Shown: positions 35,521 through 44,345, numbered from the stretch's first letter. The stretch: 64,000 bases of DNA from a bacterium A37T11 (GCA_900109895.1 FOBR01000003.1:124001-188000); one strand, 5' to 3'. Made by a program: numbers and translations. The notes: generated by a model not told the origin, from the sequence alone.

Positions 35521-36345
35521 TTATTTCTTAACGGCAGGTGGTTTACGAAATAAGAGAAAAACCCCCAGCAGCATAAACGGTATGCTGAGCAGTTGCCCCA
35601 TGTTATATTGCATGCCATTTTCAAAGTCTTCCTGATTTTCCTTTAGGAATTCCAGTCCAAAACGGGCTCCAAATAGTAGTATCAGGAATATTCCGAAGAT
35701 CAAACCGGGTTTGAGATTCTTCCGGGTATTATACAACCAGTAAAGCAATATAAAGATACATACATAAGCCAGTGCTTCATACAATTGTGCCGGATGCCGG
35801 GGCTGCATATCCACTCGGGTAAAAATGACTGCCCATGGCACATCTGTCGGCCGGCCAATGATCTCTGAATTAAAGAAATTGCCCAAGCGTACAAAAGCAC
35901 CCGCAATGGCCACCACGATCACAATGCGGTCGGTAATCCACAAAAAATTGGTTTTGGTTTTCCGGCAAAACAGGAAAAGTGCCGTGAGTATCCCAATGGC
36001 CCCGCCATGGCTGGCCAAACCCTGAAAGCCGGTTATTTGGATACTGCCATTTTTGAATTGGATGGGGAGCACCATCTCCAGGAGGTGGTTTTTATAGTAA
36101 TCAAATTCATAAAAAAGGCAGTGCCCAAGCCTTGCTCCAATCAGGGTGCCCAGAAAAATATAGATCGTTAACTGATCCAGCAATTCCTGCGGCTGGTGCT
36201 CTTTCTTAAAAATGCGCAGCATAATCACATAACTGCTGATAAACGCCAGTAGAAAACAGAGCGTATAATAACGCATGGAATAGCTGCCCAGGTGAAAAAT
36301 TACCGGATCAATCCCCCAAGTGATAAATGACAATATAGCCGACAT
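35521..36345 (-). CDS. lgt: prolipoprotein diacylglyceryl transferase
   Basis: A 274-residue polytopic inner-membrane enzyme that adds diacylglycerol to the lipobox Cys of prolipoproteins. It shows about seven TM segments, the Lgt region GARLGHCLFYEFDYY, GFQGLASHGGAIGI, and the signature around VRLGNFFNSEIIGRPTDVPWAV. The many lipoproteins in this window are its likely substrates. The OmpA-type lipoprotein gene begins directly upstream on the same strand, one base away. Confidence 0.95.
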   Translation of the reverse strand: MSAILSFITWGIDPVIFHLGSYSMRYYTLCFLLAFISSYVIMLRIFKKEHQPQELLDQLTIYIFLGTLIGARLGHCLFYEFDYYKNHLLEMVLPIQFKNGSIQITGFQGLASHGGAIGILTALFLFCRKTKTNFLWITDRIVIVVAIAGAFVRLGNFFNSEIIGRPTDVPWAVIFTRVDMQPRHPAQLYEALAYVCIFILLYWLYNTRKNLKPGLIFGIFLILLFGARFGLEFLKENQEDFENGMQYNMGQLLSIPFMLLGVFLLFRKPPAVKK

Positions 36346-36346
36346 C

Positions 36347-36886
36347 CTAGTGGATTACTTTGATTTCAACACGACGGTTTAACGCCCTCCCTGCTTCTGT
36401 ATCATTGCTGCTGACGGGTTTGGTCGCTCCAAAACCTTTGGTGGTCAGGTTTGCTGGATCGATGCCAGCATTGACCAAGTATAATTTGACCGAATTGGCC
36501 CTGTCTACTGATAATGACATGTTGTGCTCTGCTGATCCTTCCAGGGAAGCATGCCCGTCTATTTCGATGCTGACCGAAAGATCCTTTTTCAATTCCCTGG
36601 TTATTTGATCAAGGATCGTGTAAGAATCAGTTTTTAACACACCTGAATCAAACTCAAACAAAATGTTTTTAAATTGATAGTTTGGTTTTTCAGCCATTGG
36701 GGCCGGTTCTTCCTTTTTTTCAACCGGGGCAGGTGGAGGAGGAGCTGGTGCTGGTTTTGGTTCCTCTTTAACAGTTTCTACCTCAGCACTGGGTTGAATG
36801 GCAAGTTTTTTTGATTTACAAGCTTGTAAGAAAACACCAAAAAGCACCATTAGGGCTAAAAGTGACCGGAATTTGTACATGTTCAT
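36347..36886 (-). CDS. OmpA-family peptidoglycan-associated lipoprotein
   Basis: About 179 residues. The lipobox is FLQACKSKK, then a Pro/Glu-rich linker (KEEPKPAPAPPPPAPVEKKEEP) that spans the periplasm. The OmpA-like domain has NILFEFDSGVLKTDSY, IEIDGHASLEGSAEHN, LSVDRANSVKLYL and ALNRRVEIKV, with the Asp and Arg that bind diaminopimelate. The start is ATG 36886 or 36880. It anchors the outer membrane to peptidoglycan. Confidence 0.9.
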   Translation of the reverse strand: MNMYKFRSLLALMVLFGVFLQACKSKKLAIQPSAEVETVKEEPKPAPAPPPPAPVEKKEEPAPMAEKPNYQFKNILFEFDSGVLKTDSYTILDQITRELKKDLSVSIEIDGHASLEGSAEHNMSLSVDRANSVKLYLVNAGIDPANLTTKGFGATKPVSSNDTEAGRALNRRVEIKVIH

Positions 36887-36951
36887 TAAATAAAATTTTT
36901 TGTAAACATAAGGAATATTCATCAAAATAAAGGTTAGTTTTGTTTCTGATT

Positions 36952-37707
36952 ATGGAAAAATTAATCCTTAAAGAGTACCCGAATGCCAGGCCCGGTGAGG
37001 AAGTAACCGATACCTACCTTAATTTTTTGGCCGATAACCATCATTGTGACTTGAAAAAGGTGCTTTTTGCCACATCTCTTTGTTGTGATGACATCAATGT
37101 TTCCACTGATTTTCGCCGCGTACTTGCCCGGCCATTTAATCTGGGCGGATTAGGGGGCCTTCCTTACGCCGGCTTTACGGGTTTGGTGGCCTATGGTCAT
37201 CACATACCTGATGGAGGGGATGCCTTTATTTTTTACGGTCCACATATCGGCATTACAGAAGAAGGCGAGTTGGGCAAAATGCGCAGGCCAGGCCAAAAAG
37301 GGCTTACTAACAGTTGCGGAGCGCTTATGCTTGCCTTGGACCGATTGACACGAACCGATGAAGTTTATATACCGGTAGGGGATGAGTATGACCACCAACA
37401 AACTGTATTAGAGCGCACGTTAATGCCCTTTAAACAGCAGATTCTTTCAGCCGAAAATCCGGTTAAGGAAATCACCGAGGTTGCATATCTGGTCATCGAG
37501 CGGCAGATCCGGTATTTGCTGGAGCGCACCATAACAGAATTTAATTGCGAACGGGTTTTTCTGCTTGGGGGCGTGATCGTCAATAGTAGCCCCGAGTATC
37601 CGGATTATGTAGAGATTAGGAACTTTGAAAAAATTGAGGTGGAAAGTATGCGTACAGTGACTTCCCAAACAGCTATTCTTAGTAATCAGGCGTTCAAAAA
37701 CCTATAA
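36952..37707 (+). CDS. LCIB-type (limiting CO2-inducible) beta-carbonic anhydrase-like protein
   Basis: A 251-residue protein. CCDDIN (residues 44-49), NLGGLGGLPYAGFTGLVAYGHHIPDGG (63-89), FYGPHIGI (94-101) and LTNSCGALM (118-126) match the LCIB/LCIC carbonic anhydrase family first described in algae, which uses Cys and His residues to bind zinc. Bacterial homologues are poorly studied, and not all LCIB proteins show activity. The start at ATG 36952 follows a -7 match TAGTTTTG (36935-36942) closely, so the leader would be very short. It is divergent from the OmpA lipoprotein gene. Confidence 0.8.
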   Translation: MEKLILKEYPNARPGEEVTDTYLNFLADNHHCDLKKVLFATSLCCDDINVSTDFRRVLARPFNLGGLGGLPYAGFTGLVAYGHHIPDGGDAFIFYGPHIGITEEGELGKMRRPGQKGLTNSCGALMLALDRLTRTDEVYIPVGDEYDHQQTVLERTLMPFKQQILSAENPVKEITEVAYLVIERQIRYLLERTITEFNCERVFLLGGVIVNSSPEYPDYVEIRNFEKIEVESMRTVTSQTAILSNQAFKNL

Positions 37708-37708
37708 C

Positions 37709-37739
37709 TTGCACCAATCAACAAGCTTAACTAATTTTG
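37709..37739 (+). promoter_or_regulatory. Bacteroidota-type promoter
   Basis: TTG at 37709-37711 and TAATTTTG at 37732-37739 are 20 bases apart, close to the -33/-7 consensus spacing of 19. The -7 element lies 9 bases before the ATG at 37749 and overlaps the end of the LCIB-type gene region. Confidence 0.55.
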
Positions 37740-37748
37740 TATCACGCT

Positions 37749-38648
37749 ATGAATAAAGCAAGATCACTTAAAAATATACGTTTTATCGTACAGTCAGGCT
37801 TGGCCATAGTTGTATTAATTTACGCCTATGTCCTTTATAACTTTTTTCAGATGCCCTCACCAGGTATCCTGATCCTTATCCTGATCATTGGCTTATTGCT
37901 GTGGTGGGGTACAAAGCGCTATAAAAAATGGAATGAGAATATTGCCTTCAATATTTATGTGTATGAGACCGGCCTGGACGTAATGCCCGCGGATGAAGCA
38001 GTCAGTTATATGGAAAACTTGGTTTTTGATGGCGAAATCGATGCTAAACAGCGAAAACTGATCGTCAAATACATGCTGGGCGTAAGAGGAATAAAATATA
38101 CCCATCCTACCCAGGAAACCCTTGAATTGAACTGGCCTTCTGATGAGCGTTGGGAAAAGATTTTTGGTATGGTGCTAAACCAGATCGTTACGTCAAACTG
38201 GCAGAGAAAAGACATTGAAGAAAATCAACAACGTGAAAAACCCCATGAACATTTGGTGGAAATTAGCAGCTCAGCCCTGCAAAACCACAGCACAGCCCTT
38301 GCTGACATGCCAGAGAGCAGGCATAACAAGTGGGCCATGGAAGATGATCAAAGCTTCTATACCGTCATTTTTGAAAAAGAAACTGAAAGAGGCAAAAGTG
38401 TCTGTTTTAAATCTGAGCAACCCAATGATCCCGCTGCTTACGAAGATCCGGAAGACTTTGACTATGCCTTTTCATCCCTGAATTTTGTGTTAGATACTGA
38501 CCGTAGCCGCCATACCGTCTTTATATCCGTTAGTGGGCCGCAAGTGTCGCGCAGCATCGAAGATAAATGGATTAAGGCATTTGAAACCGCACGGATCATT
38601 CCCCGTAAGGTTCCCAAAAAAAATGTGGAATTCAAGCCTCCGTTTTAA
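37749..38648 (+). CDS. hypothetical membrane protein
   Basis: A 299-residue protein I cannot assign to a family. Two TM helices lie at the N-terminus (FIVQSGLAIVVLIYAYVLY and SPGILILILIIGLLLWWG), followed by a cytoplasmic or periplasmic region. That region has a helical part (MPADEAVSYMENLVFDGEID) and a C-terminal beta-rich part (VNFVLDTDRSRHTVFISVSG-like). The ATG at 37749 fits the promoter placed just upstream. Confidence 0.7.
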   Translation: MNKARSLKNIRFIVQSGLAIVVLIYAYVLYNFFQMPSPGILILILIIGLLLWWGTKRYKKWNENIAFNIYVYETGLDVMPADEAVSYMENLVFDGEIDAKQRKLIVKYMLGVRGIKYTHPTQETLELNWPSDERWEKIFGMVLNQIVTSNWQRKDIEENQQREKPHEHLVEISSSALQNHSTALADMPESRHNKWAMEDDQSFYTVIFEKETERGKSVCFKSEQPNDPAAYEDPEDFDYAFSSLNFVLDTDRSRHTVFISVSGPQVSRSIEDKWIKAFETARIIPRKVPKKNVEFKPPF

Positions 38649-38651
38649 TTT

Positions 38652-40043
38652 CTAAAGCGAGTTAAGAAAGGCGAGCAAGGCCTCCCGGTCAGAAGCACTC
38701 ATTTTCCGTACGGTCTCTTTCGAAGATTCCGCTTCGCCGCCATGCCATAAAATAGCCTCAAGCAAGTTGCGTGCACGTCCATCATGCAGAAAATTAGTAT
38801 GGTTATTCACCTTTTGGGTCAGGCCAATTCCCCAAAGTGGCGCCGTGCGCCATTCGCGGCCGCTGGCCAGGTAATCGGGCCGGTTATCGGCCAGGCCTTC
38901 GCCCATATCATGGAGCAACAGGTCGGTATATGGATGGATCAGTTGATTGCTAATGGGCGGGAAAGCCGTATTCACGGCCGTACGTTGGTCCGGGATATGG
39001 CATTTAGCACAGTCAGCCTGCAAGAACAGCGCCTTGCCTTGCAACACCTGCGGCTGGTCGGCATTACGCCGGCCGGGCACAGCCAGTGTCCGTATATAGA
39101 ATTCGGTACTGTACATAAGGCTGTCCTTCAACTCGGGAGGGGTTTTTTCGTCACTTGTCTGCTGGGTTTGGCTACCGTTGTTCTCATCGCGGAAAATGCT
39201 GTTGGTGATCCCCATATCCGATACATAAGCGGCAGCCGTTTGCTGAATCAGCGAAGGCTGGTTGGCCTTCCAGCCAAAGCGGCCCAGGGTCTTTGCCTGT
39301 TTCAGGATATTCCAAACATAGTTGGCTTTTCCGCTGATGCCGTCGCCGTCCCGGTCGTCCGGGTCCTCGCGTGCAAGGATCGCCTCATCGGGTATCGCTT
39401 CCAGTAAGCCAACACCGAAAATAGGGACCGCCACCCGGGGTGACAGCATCACGCCTCCGGGCATTGCCGTGTAAGGTTTAATAATGGTATATTCCGGTTT
39501 TCTTAAACTGTAGGCTGACCCGTCGCTAAATGTATAAGCCTCCTCTGTGTAAGCGATGGAAACATCGGCTTCGGGCTGGTAGTCGCGTAAGGCCCTGTTC
39601 CCTATCTGGTCACCATAACCTGGTACCGGTACCGGATTACCATGTTCCCCTTCACCCGGTAAACTAATGCGGAATAACATATTCGCGGCACTTTCGCCAC
39701 GCCCCGGGATCTTGCCCCGACCATCGTTAATATGGCAGGAAATACATGACACATTGTTAAATATCGGTCCCAGCCCCGGATTAAGTGGGGCCGGAGCCGA
39801 TACAAAAGTGGCATTAAACTGGGCATCTCCCACCTCATGAATCCGTTCATAATAGTCAGACAGATTGTTGAAAGCATGGGAAAAAGCCCCGCTGCCCTGG
39901 TCAAATACGGTTTGCGAACCACCACTCCGCCATTCGTCATCAGGGGTTGAATAGTCGGGGTTATATTTTCGGCAGCCCCATTGCAGGGCCACAAACGAAA
40001 ACACCATGAACAACGTAGCTTTTGTGGTGCGGCGCAAATGCAT
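38652..40043 (-). CDS. di-heme c-type oxidoreductase lipoprotein (DUF1111 / thiol oxidoreductase-like)
   Basis: A 463-residue periplasmic or outer-membrane cytochrome. The lipobox is ALQWGCRKY. Two c-type haem motifs are visible, CISCH near residue 105 and CAKCH near residue 345, plus NFLHDGRARNLLEAILWHGGEAE, a conserved distal segment of di-haem oxidoreductases. Family members are usually encoded with imelysins, as here. The gene is the last of a four-gene operon with imelysin, Rieske and porin genes, which points to iron or redox metal handling. Confidence 0.9.
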   Translation of the reverse strand: MHLRRTTKATLFMVFSFVALQWGCRKYNPDYSTPDDEWRSGGSQTVFDQGSGAFSHAFNNLSDYYERIHEVGDAQFNATFVSAPAPLNPGLGPIFNNVSCISCHINDGRGKIPGRGESAANMLFRISLPGEGEHGNPVPVPGYGDQIGNRALRDYQPEADVSIAYTEEAYTFSDGSAYSLRKPEYTIIKPYTAMPGGVMLSPRVAVPIFGVGLLEAIPDEAILAREDPDDRDGDGISGKANYVWNILKQAKTLGRFGWKANQPSLIQQTAAAYVSDMGITNSIFRDENNGSQTQQTSDEKTPPELKDSLMYSTEFYIRTLAVPGRRNADQPQVLQGKALFLQADCAKCHIPDQRTAVNTAFPPISNQLIHPYTDLLLHDMGEGLADNRPDYLASGREWRTAPLWGIGLTQKVNNHTNFLHDGRARNLLEAILWHGGEAESSKETVRKMSASDREALLAFLNSL

Positions 40044-40069
40044 GAATGGGCAGTCCTTTTACCTTGATT

Positions 40070-41137
40070 TTATTTTACAAATTGTTGCACAAACCTGGTC
40101 AGGTCATTATTTAGTAAATCGGCCAGCGTATTGATTTTTTCCATTGCATTCTTGATATCTGATTCCCGCGTTTTAATGGCTGTGCCAAATGGTACATCGC
40201 CGAAACTTTCCAATGCCGATATCGCTGCTGCATGAGCTGATTTGATCTGTCCATCCAGCGTGCCATTATACTGTTGCACCAGGTCTTCAAGCCCTTTGCC
40301 GTCCGCGCTGAATTGGCCTTGGTACATTAAGAGGATACCCCGGATGTTGTTCGTAAAATCGGTAAACGAATTTTGGGCAAAGGGGCTCTCTTCCTGGCTG
40401 GCATCCCCCGATTCAAAAGGCTCTTTTATCTTGCTGTTGGCTACTTCATCGCAGATGCCGGCCATACCGTCTACCAATTGCAGAAAAGCGGCTTGTTGGG
40501 AAGGGAATTCCTGGTTGCCTGACCCTGCGTTGGCCAATTGCTGCGTATACCCACCTTGCCAGGTATCTTTGGCGTCCTGGGCTAAATCAACCAGGTTGCT
40601 CACGAGTGCACTTAAGTATTCTTTTTCACGACTCGTCAGGGCCGAGGCCGTTTTGTTGCCATTTTGTCCCCACAGCAGGTACTCGATGGGGTGAAATCCT
40701 TTTTGTCCGTCTTCCAGACTGTTAATATACTCTTCAGTGAGTGGTTGATCGCTATTGAGGATCCCGTTCAGGTCATTGAAATCGACCGGCCAGGTATCAA
40801 TCCGCGGGTCGATGTTGTCGGCTTCCACCGGGCCGAATAACCAGGCTTCTGACCGTTCCCAGGTAACACGGATCTCCTGCCAGGCAGCCTGTGCAGCGGC
40901 AAGGTTTTCATCATTAGTAGTGGTGTTTAGCGTCGTAATGGCAGTTTGCAAGGCTACCGCCTTGTTATACATATCCACGTATGAAGCTTCGCATACGTTC
41001 TTTGCCACATTAGCCAGGATATCCGTCTGGAGCTGGGCGTTGTTTATGGAGTTGTTGTCGTCATCATCGCTGCACGAACCTAGCGCAATTGCTGCTGGTA
41101 TAAGCAGGCTTAAAAGGTGTAATTTATTAATTTTCAT
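40070..41137 (-). CDS. imelysin-family (M75) lipoprotein
   Basis: A 355-residue helical protein. The lipobox is AIALGSCSDDDD. The GxHxxE motif is GFHPIEYLLWGQNG near residue 150. The early part has AWQEIRVTWERSEAWLFGPVEADNIDPRIDTWP, typical of imelysins. Imelysin-like proteins are iron-regulated and related to EfeO; protease activity of the family is doubted. It lies between the Rieske and di-haem genes. Confidence 0.92.
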   Translation of the reverse strand: MKINKLHLLSLLIPAAIALGSCSDDDDNNSINNAQLQTDILANVAKNVCEASYVDMYNKAVALQTAITTLNTTTNDENLAAAQAAWQEIRVTWERSEAWLFGPVEADNIDPRIDTWPVDFNDLNGILNSDQPLTEEYINSLEDGQKGFHPIEYLLWGQNGNKTASALTSREKEYLSALVSNLVDLAQDAKDTWQGGYTQQLANAGSGNQEFPSQQAAFLQLVDGMAGICDEVANSKIKEPFESGDASQEESPFAQNSFTDFTNNIRGILLMYQGQFSADGKGLEDLVQQYNGTLDGQIKSAHAAAISALESFGDVPFGTAIKTRESDIKNAMEKINTLADLLNNDLTRFVQQFVK

Positions 41138-41144
41138 TTTATAG

Positions 41145-41570
41145 TTAACTTATGTGAATTAAAATTTCATTGTTACTAAGTTCTGCCTTAAACTGTTTCA
41201 GGGGGTCTGTGGCAGGATCCTGGACCACCTGGCCGTCGAGGTTGAATACACTGCCATGGGCATGGCAAAAAATTTTTTCGGGTGTAGGGGTTAAGGCGAC
41301 GCCTTCGTGCGTACAATGCAGGTACAGGGCTTTGTAACCATCGGCTGTTTTTCGTAACAGGATATCATTTTCCAGTGTTTTACTGCGTACGATGATCATG
41401 TTGCTTTCCGGAAGAAAACTGGTTAGCGGCACATGGATCATTTGATCTGCTGAAGGGGTAAGTTTCACTAGGGGGAAACGGCTTGCGCAGGCTTCCAATA
41501 AGAGGCCGGAACCCATCATACCTATGCAGGCTGCACAGCTGGATTTAATAAATTTTCTTCTTGTGACCAT
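41145..41570 (-). CDS. Rieske [2Fe-2S] protein
   Basis: About 141 residues. The N-terminal VTRRKFIKSSCAACIGMMGSG has an RR-x-F-I-K twin-arginine-like pattern, as expected for a Rieske protein folded before export. Cluster ligands are seen in LHCTHEGV and IFCHAHGSVF (C-x-H and C-x2-H). The following FNLDGQVVQDPATDPLKQF is the usual end of the domain. The ATG at 41570 is chosen over the upstream start at 41591 because it begins the signal. It probably passes electrons between the porin-operon partners, for example to the di-haem protein. Confidence 0.88.
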   Translation of the reverse strand: MVTRRKFIKSSCAACIGMMGSGLLLEACASRFPLVKLTPSADQMIHVPLTSFLPESNMIIVRSKTLENDILLRKTADGYKALYLHCTHEGVALTPTPEKIFCHAHGSVFNLDGQVVQDPATDPLKQFKAELSNNEILIHIS

Positions 41571-41574
41571 CGTA

Positions 41575-42822
41575 TTAAAAGTTATAAGCAACCCCCAGGT
41601 CTACAAATCCGTCGTTTTTAAAGTACGGGACCTGCTGCGGAAATGGGGTCACGATGAGTGCCTGATTAAATTCACCGGTAATTCGCTGTACGTAGTCAGC
41701 CTTGATGGCCACTCCACGGATGGGTTTATAGGTAAATCCACCAACAAGGTATTGTTTCCGATTGGCGGGGTTATCAATGCCATTACTGGGTGTTTTAGCA
41801 GACAGATCCATCCATTCATACCGGAAAAAAATATTAAACGTCTTTTGCTTTCGGTAGCGTCCATAAAGGATGTCGTAGGCGAGTTCTCCATAGGCCCCGT
41901 AGAGTTCCTGGGGAGTATTATTAGCATACGCACGGTTAATGTCTTTGGCGTTGCTTACATGGATATAGGTTCCAATCGCACGCGCGTCCCAGGCACCCAG
42001 GTGGTATTCCACGTTAAATTCACCCAGCGAAACCGGATTGCCAAACGGACCTGCATTTAGCTGAAGGCTGTCGGCCACCCGTTTTTCTGCAGCGGTGGTA
42101 CCTCCAAAGTAGCCGGATGCCTGTATCCTGAAATTGTTGATATAATACAACAACGATCCGCTGACAGCCAAATTGACGCCATTTGTTGTTTGTCCTAATT
42201 GACGGCCACCCCCAATCCCTGAGCTGCTGCTAAAATTGGCTGAGTTAAGGCCATTGGTAAGCGATAAGCTGTAATTTAAACCTGGAACATCCCGAAACTG
42301 GCCAAACAAGCCTACACCAATTTCCCGCCAAACGGACGGAATTACCTGTGTTTCTAAAAATGGCCTGTCTACGCCATTGAAGGTGGTGGGCAAGTGATTC
42401 TCATTGATAAACCCGATGCGTGGAATAAATAAACCGGCTACCAGGTAGGTATTTGGCGTAAAATTGAATTTTAGAAAAGCCTGCTCCATGGAAATATCGC
42501 CCCTTCCTCCGGTAGTGGATTCATCGCTACCACTACTGGCGACCAGCGCGTTTTCCAACTCCATTTCAGTAAACAGGGAAATTTTATTGTTGAACTTATG
42601 ACCAACAAACAATACTACCCGGGTCAGTTGGGCTACGGAACTTTGCCTTTTGGTATCTAAACCATATTTAGCCTCTCCATACCCTGAAAGTACTGTACTT
42701 TGGTCTCTCCTAACCAATCCGGATGACAAAGAGTCTTCCGGCGTCAGCACTTGGCCCTTTAGGTTGGCAGTGCATATAATTGTCAAGGCACCCGCGGCTA
42801 CAAAACGTAAAAACGTATTCAT
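41575..42822 (-). CDS. outer-membrane porin-like beta-barrel
   Basis: A 415-residue exported protein (signal to NLKGQ). Strong alternating beta strands run through it (LTRVVLFVGHKFNNKISLFTEMELENA; GVAIKADYVQRITG), ending VDLGVAYNF with the terminal Phe of outer-membrane barrels. It resembles Bacteroidota phosphate/O-selective-type porins. It is the first gene of the porin-Rieske-imelysin-di-haem operon, 4 bases ahead of the Rieske start, downstream of two Fur-like boxes. Confidence 0.8.
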   Translation of the reverse strand: MNTFLRFVAAGALTIICTANLKGQVLTPEDSLSSGLVRRDQSTVLSGYGEAKYGLDTKRQSSVAQLTRVVLFVGHKFNNKISLFTEMELENALVASSGSDESTTGGRGDISMEQAFLKFNFTPNTYLVAGLFIPRIGFINENHLPTTFNGVDRPFLETQVIPSVWREIGVGLFGQFRDVPGLNYSLSLTNGLNSANFSSSSGIGGGRQLGQTTNGVNLAVSGSLLYYINNFRIQASGYFGGTTAAEKRVADSLQLNAGPFGNPVSLGEFNVEYHLGAWDARAIGTYIHVSNAKDINRAYANNTPQELYGAYGELAYDILYGRYRKQKTFNIFFRYEWMDLSAKTPSNGIDNPANRKQYLVGGFTYKPIRGVAIKADYVQRITGEFNQALIVTPFPQQVPYFKNDGFVDLGVAYNF

Positions 42823-42898
42823 TAAATCAGTTAAATTTTCTTTCTCTCAAGAACCAGCATGGAGTCTGAAAACCAGGGGGCGGCAAGCCAGTTCCTCT

Positions 42899-42948
42899 TT
42901 AGAATTATTCTAATCGCTGCAAATGTATAAATAATTCTTATTTAGAAT
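42899..42948. promoter_or_regulatory. two Fur-like 7-1-7 palindromes
   Basis: TTAGAAT-T-ATTCTAA at 42899-42913 is a perfect 7-1-7 inverted repeat. A second box at 42934-42948, ATTCTTA-T-TTAGAAT, matches at 6 of 7 pairs. Their centres are 35 bases apart. The geometry matches Fur boxes. They lie 77-126 bases upstream of the porin operon and just before the divergent dehydrogenase gene, so an iron-responsive repressor could control either. Confidence 0.6.
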
Positions 42949-42994
42949 AAATACATGGCTAAAAAATTTTAAAAAGTTTAGTAGTTTTACCTCG

Positions 42995-43954
42995 ATGAAG
43001 GTATTTATAACACGTGAAATTCCAGAAGAAGTCAGGGAGAAATTAATCGGGCACGATATAACGGTTACCGAATGGACGGAAAAAAGGGATCTGAAGCCTG
43101 AGGAACTTATACAATATTGTAAAAGTCACGATGCTTTGCTCAGCGTGGGCCCAAATAAAATAAACCGGCCATTTTTAGGAGCTTGCCCGCACCTCAAGGT
43201 CATTGCGTTAAACAGTGTCGGGTATGACAATGTAGATGTGGCCGCGGCCAAAGAATTGGCCATTCCCGTTTCCAATACGCCCGATGTACTCAGTAAGGCA
43301 ACAGCTGATACAGCCTTTATGTTGATGATGATGGTGGCTCGAAAAGCCCTTTACTGGCATAAAACCATTATGGATGGGGAATGGGGCTTTTTTGAACCGA
43401 TGAAAGAAACAGGTATCGAACTTCAGGGAAAAACGTTAGGCATATTTGGATTAGGGCGGATCGGGTTTGAATTGGCCAAAAGTGCGAAAGGTGCGTTTGA
43501 TATGCCTATTATTTATTATAACCGGCATCAAAATGAAGAGGCGGAATCTAAATTGGGTGCAAAGCTGGTTTCATTCGATCAACTGCTGGCGCAAAGTGAT
43601 GTGCTGAGTATACATGCTAACCTGAGCAAAGAGACCATGGGCCTTTTTAATAAAAAGACCTTTGCCAAAATGAAAAAGGAGGCTATTTTTATTAATACTG
43701 CGCGCGGAGGGTTACATAACGAAGATGACCTGCGGCAGGCGCTGGAAAATGGCGTCATAGCCGGAGCGGGGCTGGATGTGACCAATCCGGAACCGATGGT
43801 ACCTAATAATCCGTTATTGTTTATGAAAAATGCCACTGTGCTTCCACATATTGGTTCGTCTACCTTTGAAACGCGCATGGCCATGATCCAATTGGCAACC
43901 GATAACATCATAGCCGGGCTGAAAGGGGAAAAATTGTTGACCCCAATTTGGTAG
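42995..43954 (+). CDS. D-2-hydroxyacid dehydrogenase (glyoxylate/hydroxypyruvate reductase type)
   Basis: A 319-residue NAD(P)-dependent dehydrogenase. The dinucleotide motif is GKTLGIFGLGRIGFELAKSA, followed by the catalytic Arg region FINTARGGLHNEDDL, Glu in GAGLDVTNPEP and the His in LPHIGSSTFETR. It reduces a 2-keto acid such as hydroxypyruvate or glyoxylate; the exact substrate cannot be set from sequence. It is divergent from the porin operon across the Fur-like boxes. Confidence 0.92.
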   Translation: MKVFITREIPEEVREKLIGHDITVTEWTEKRDLKPEELIQYCKSHDALLSVGPNKINRPFLGACPHLKVIALNSVGYDNVDVAAAKELAIPVSNTPDVLSKATADTAFMLMMMVARKALYWHKTIMDGEWGFFEPMKETGIELQGKTLGIFGLGRIGFELAKSAKGAFDMPIIYYNRHQNEEAESKLGAKLVSFDQLLAQSDVLSIHANLSKETMGLFNKKTFAKMKKEAIFINTARGGLHNEDDLRQALENGVIAGAGLDVTNPEPMVPNNPLLFMKNATVLPHIGSSTFETRMAMIQLATDNIIAGLKGEKLLTPIW

Positions 43955-43958
43955 CGAT

Positions 43959-44345
43959 TTGTATTTTTTAGCTTACCTCAGGCACCTTATTCTGGCCAAC
44001 ACACGGCATGGGACCCATTCGCCTTTTGTGTACCGGTTGTTGGAAGAGGTAGTGTATACCCATCGTCAAATTCCACTTCAGGAGCGATTAGTACATTATT
44101 TGGGGCAGGATAATGTGGTGGTTATCGGGCAAGAGAAGGACCAGTTACCTGCTCACTTGCTGGATACGGCCACCCACTCCCAAATCCTGCTGGTTCAGGG
44201 AATCTATAAATCAAAATCAACCAGGGTGATTTGGGGGGAAATCCGCAGGCACCCCCGTGTTACGGTCACGATCGATTTCTTTTTCCTGGGATTGGCATTT
44301 TTCAAGACAGATCAAGCTCCTGAAAATTTTCGAATCCGGGTTTAG
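43959..44345 (+). CDS. condensed methyltransferase-like protein, probable relic
   Basis: A 128-residue protein starting at TTG 43959. ANTRHGTHSPFVYRLLEEV at the N-terminus and TIDFFFLGLAFFKTDQAPENFRIRV at the C-terminus match the two ends of a Bacteroidota class I SAM-methyltransferase of about 230-260 residues (xxNRHGxHSPFVY...; TIDLFxxGLxFFR). The central SAM-binding Rossmann section with its GxGxG loop is missing. It appears to be an internally deleted copy; activity is unlikely. It overlaps the next gene's end by 4 bases. Confidence 0.55.
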   Translation: MYFLAYLRHLILANTRHGTHSPFVYRLLEEVVYTHRQIPLQERLVHYLGQDNVVVIGQEKDQLPAHLLDTATHSQILLVQGIYKSKSTRVIWGEIRRHPRVTVTIDFFFLGLAFFKTDQAPENFRIRV

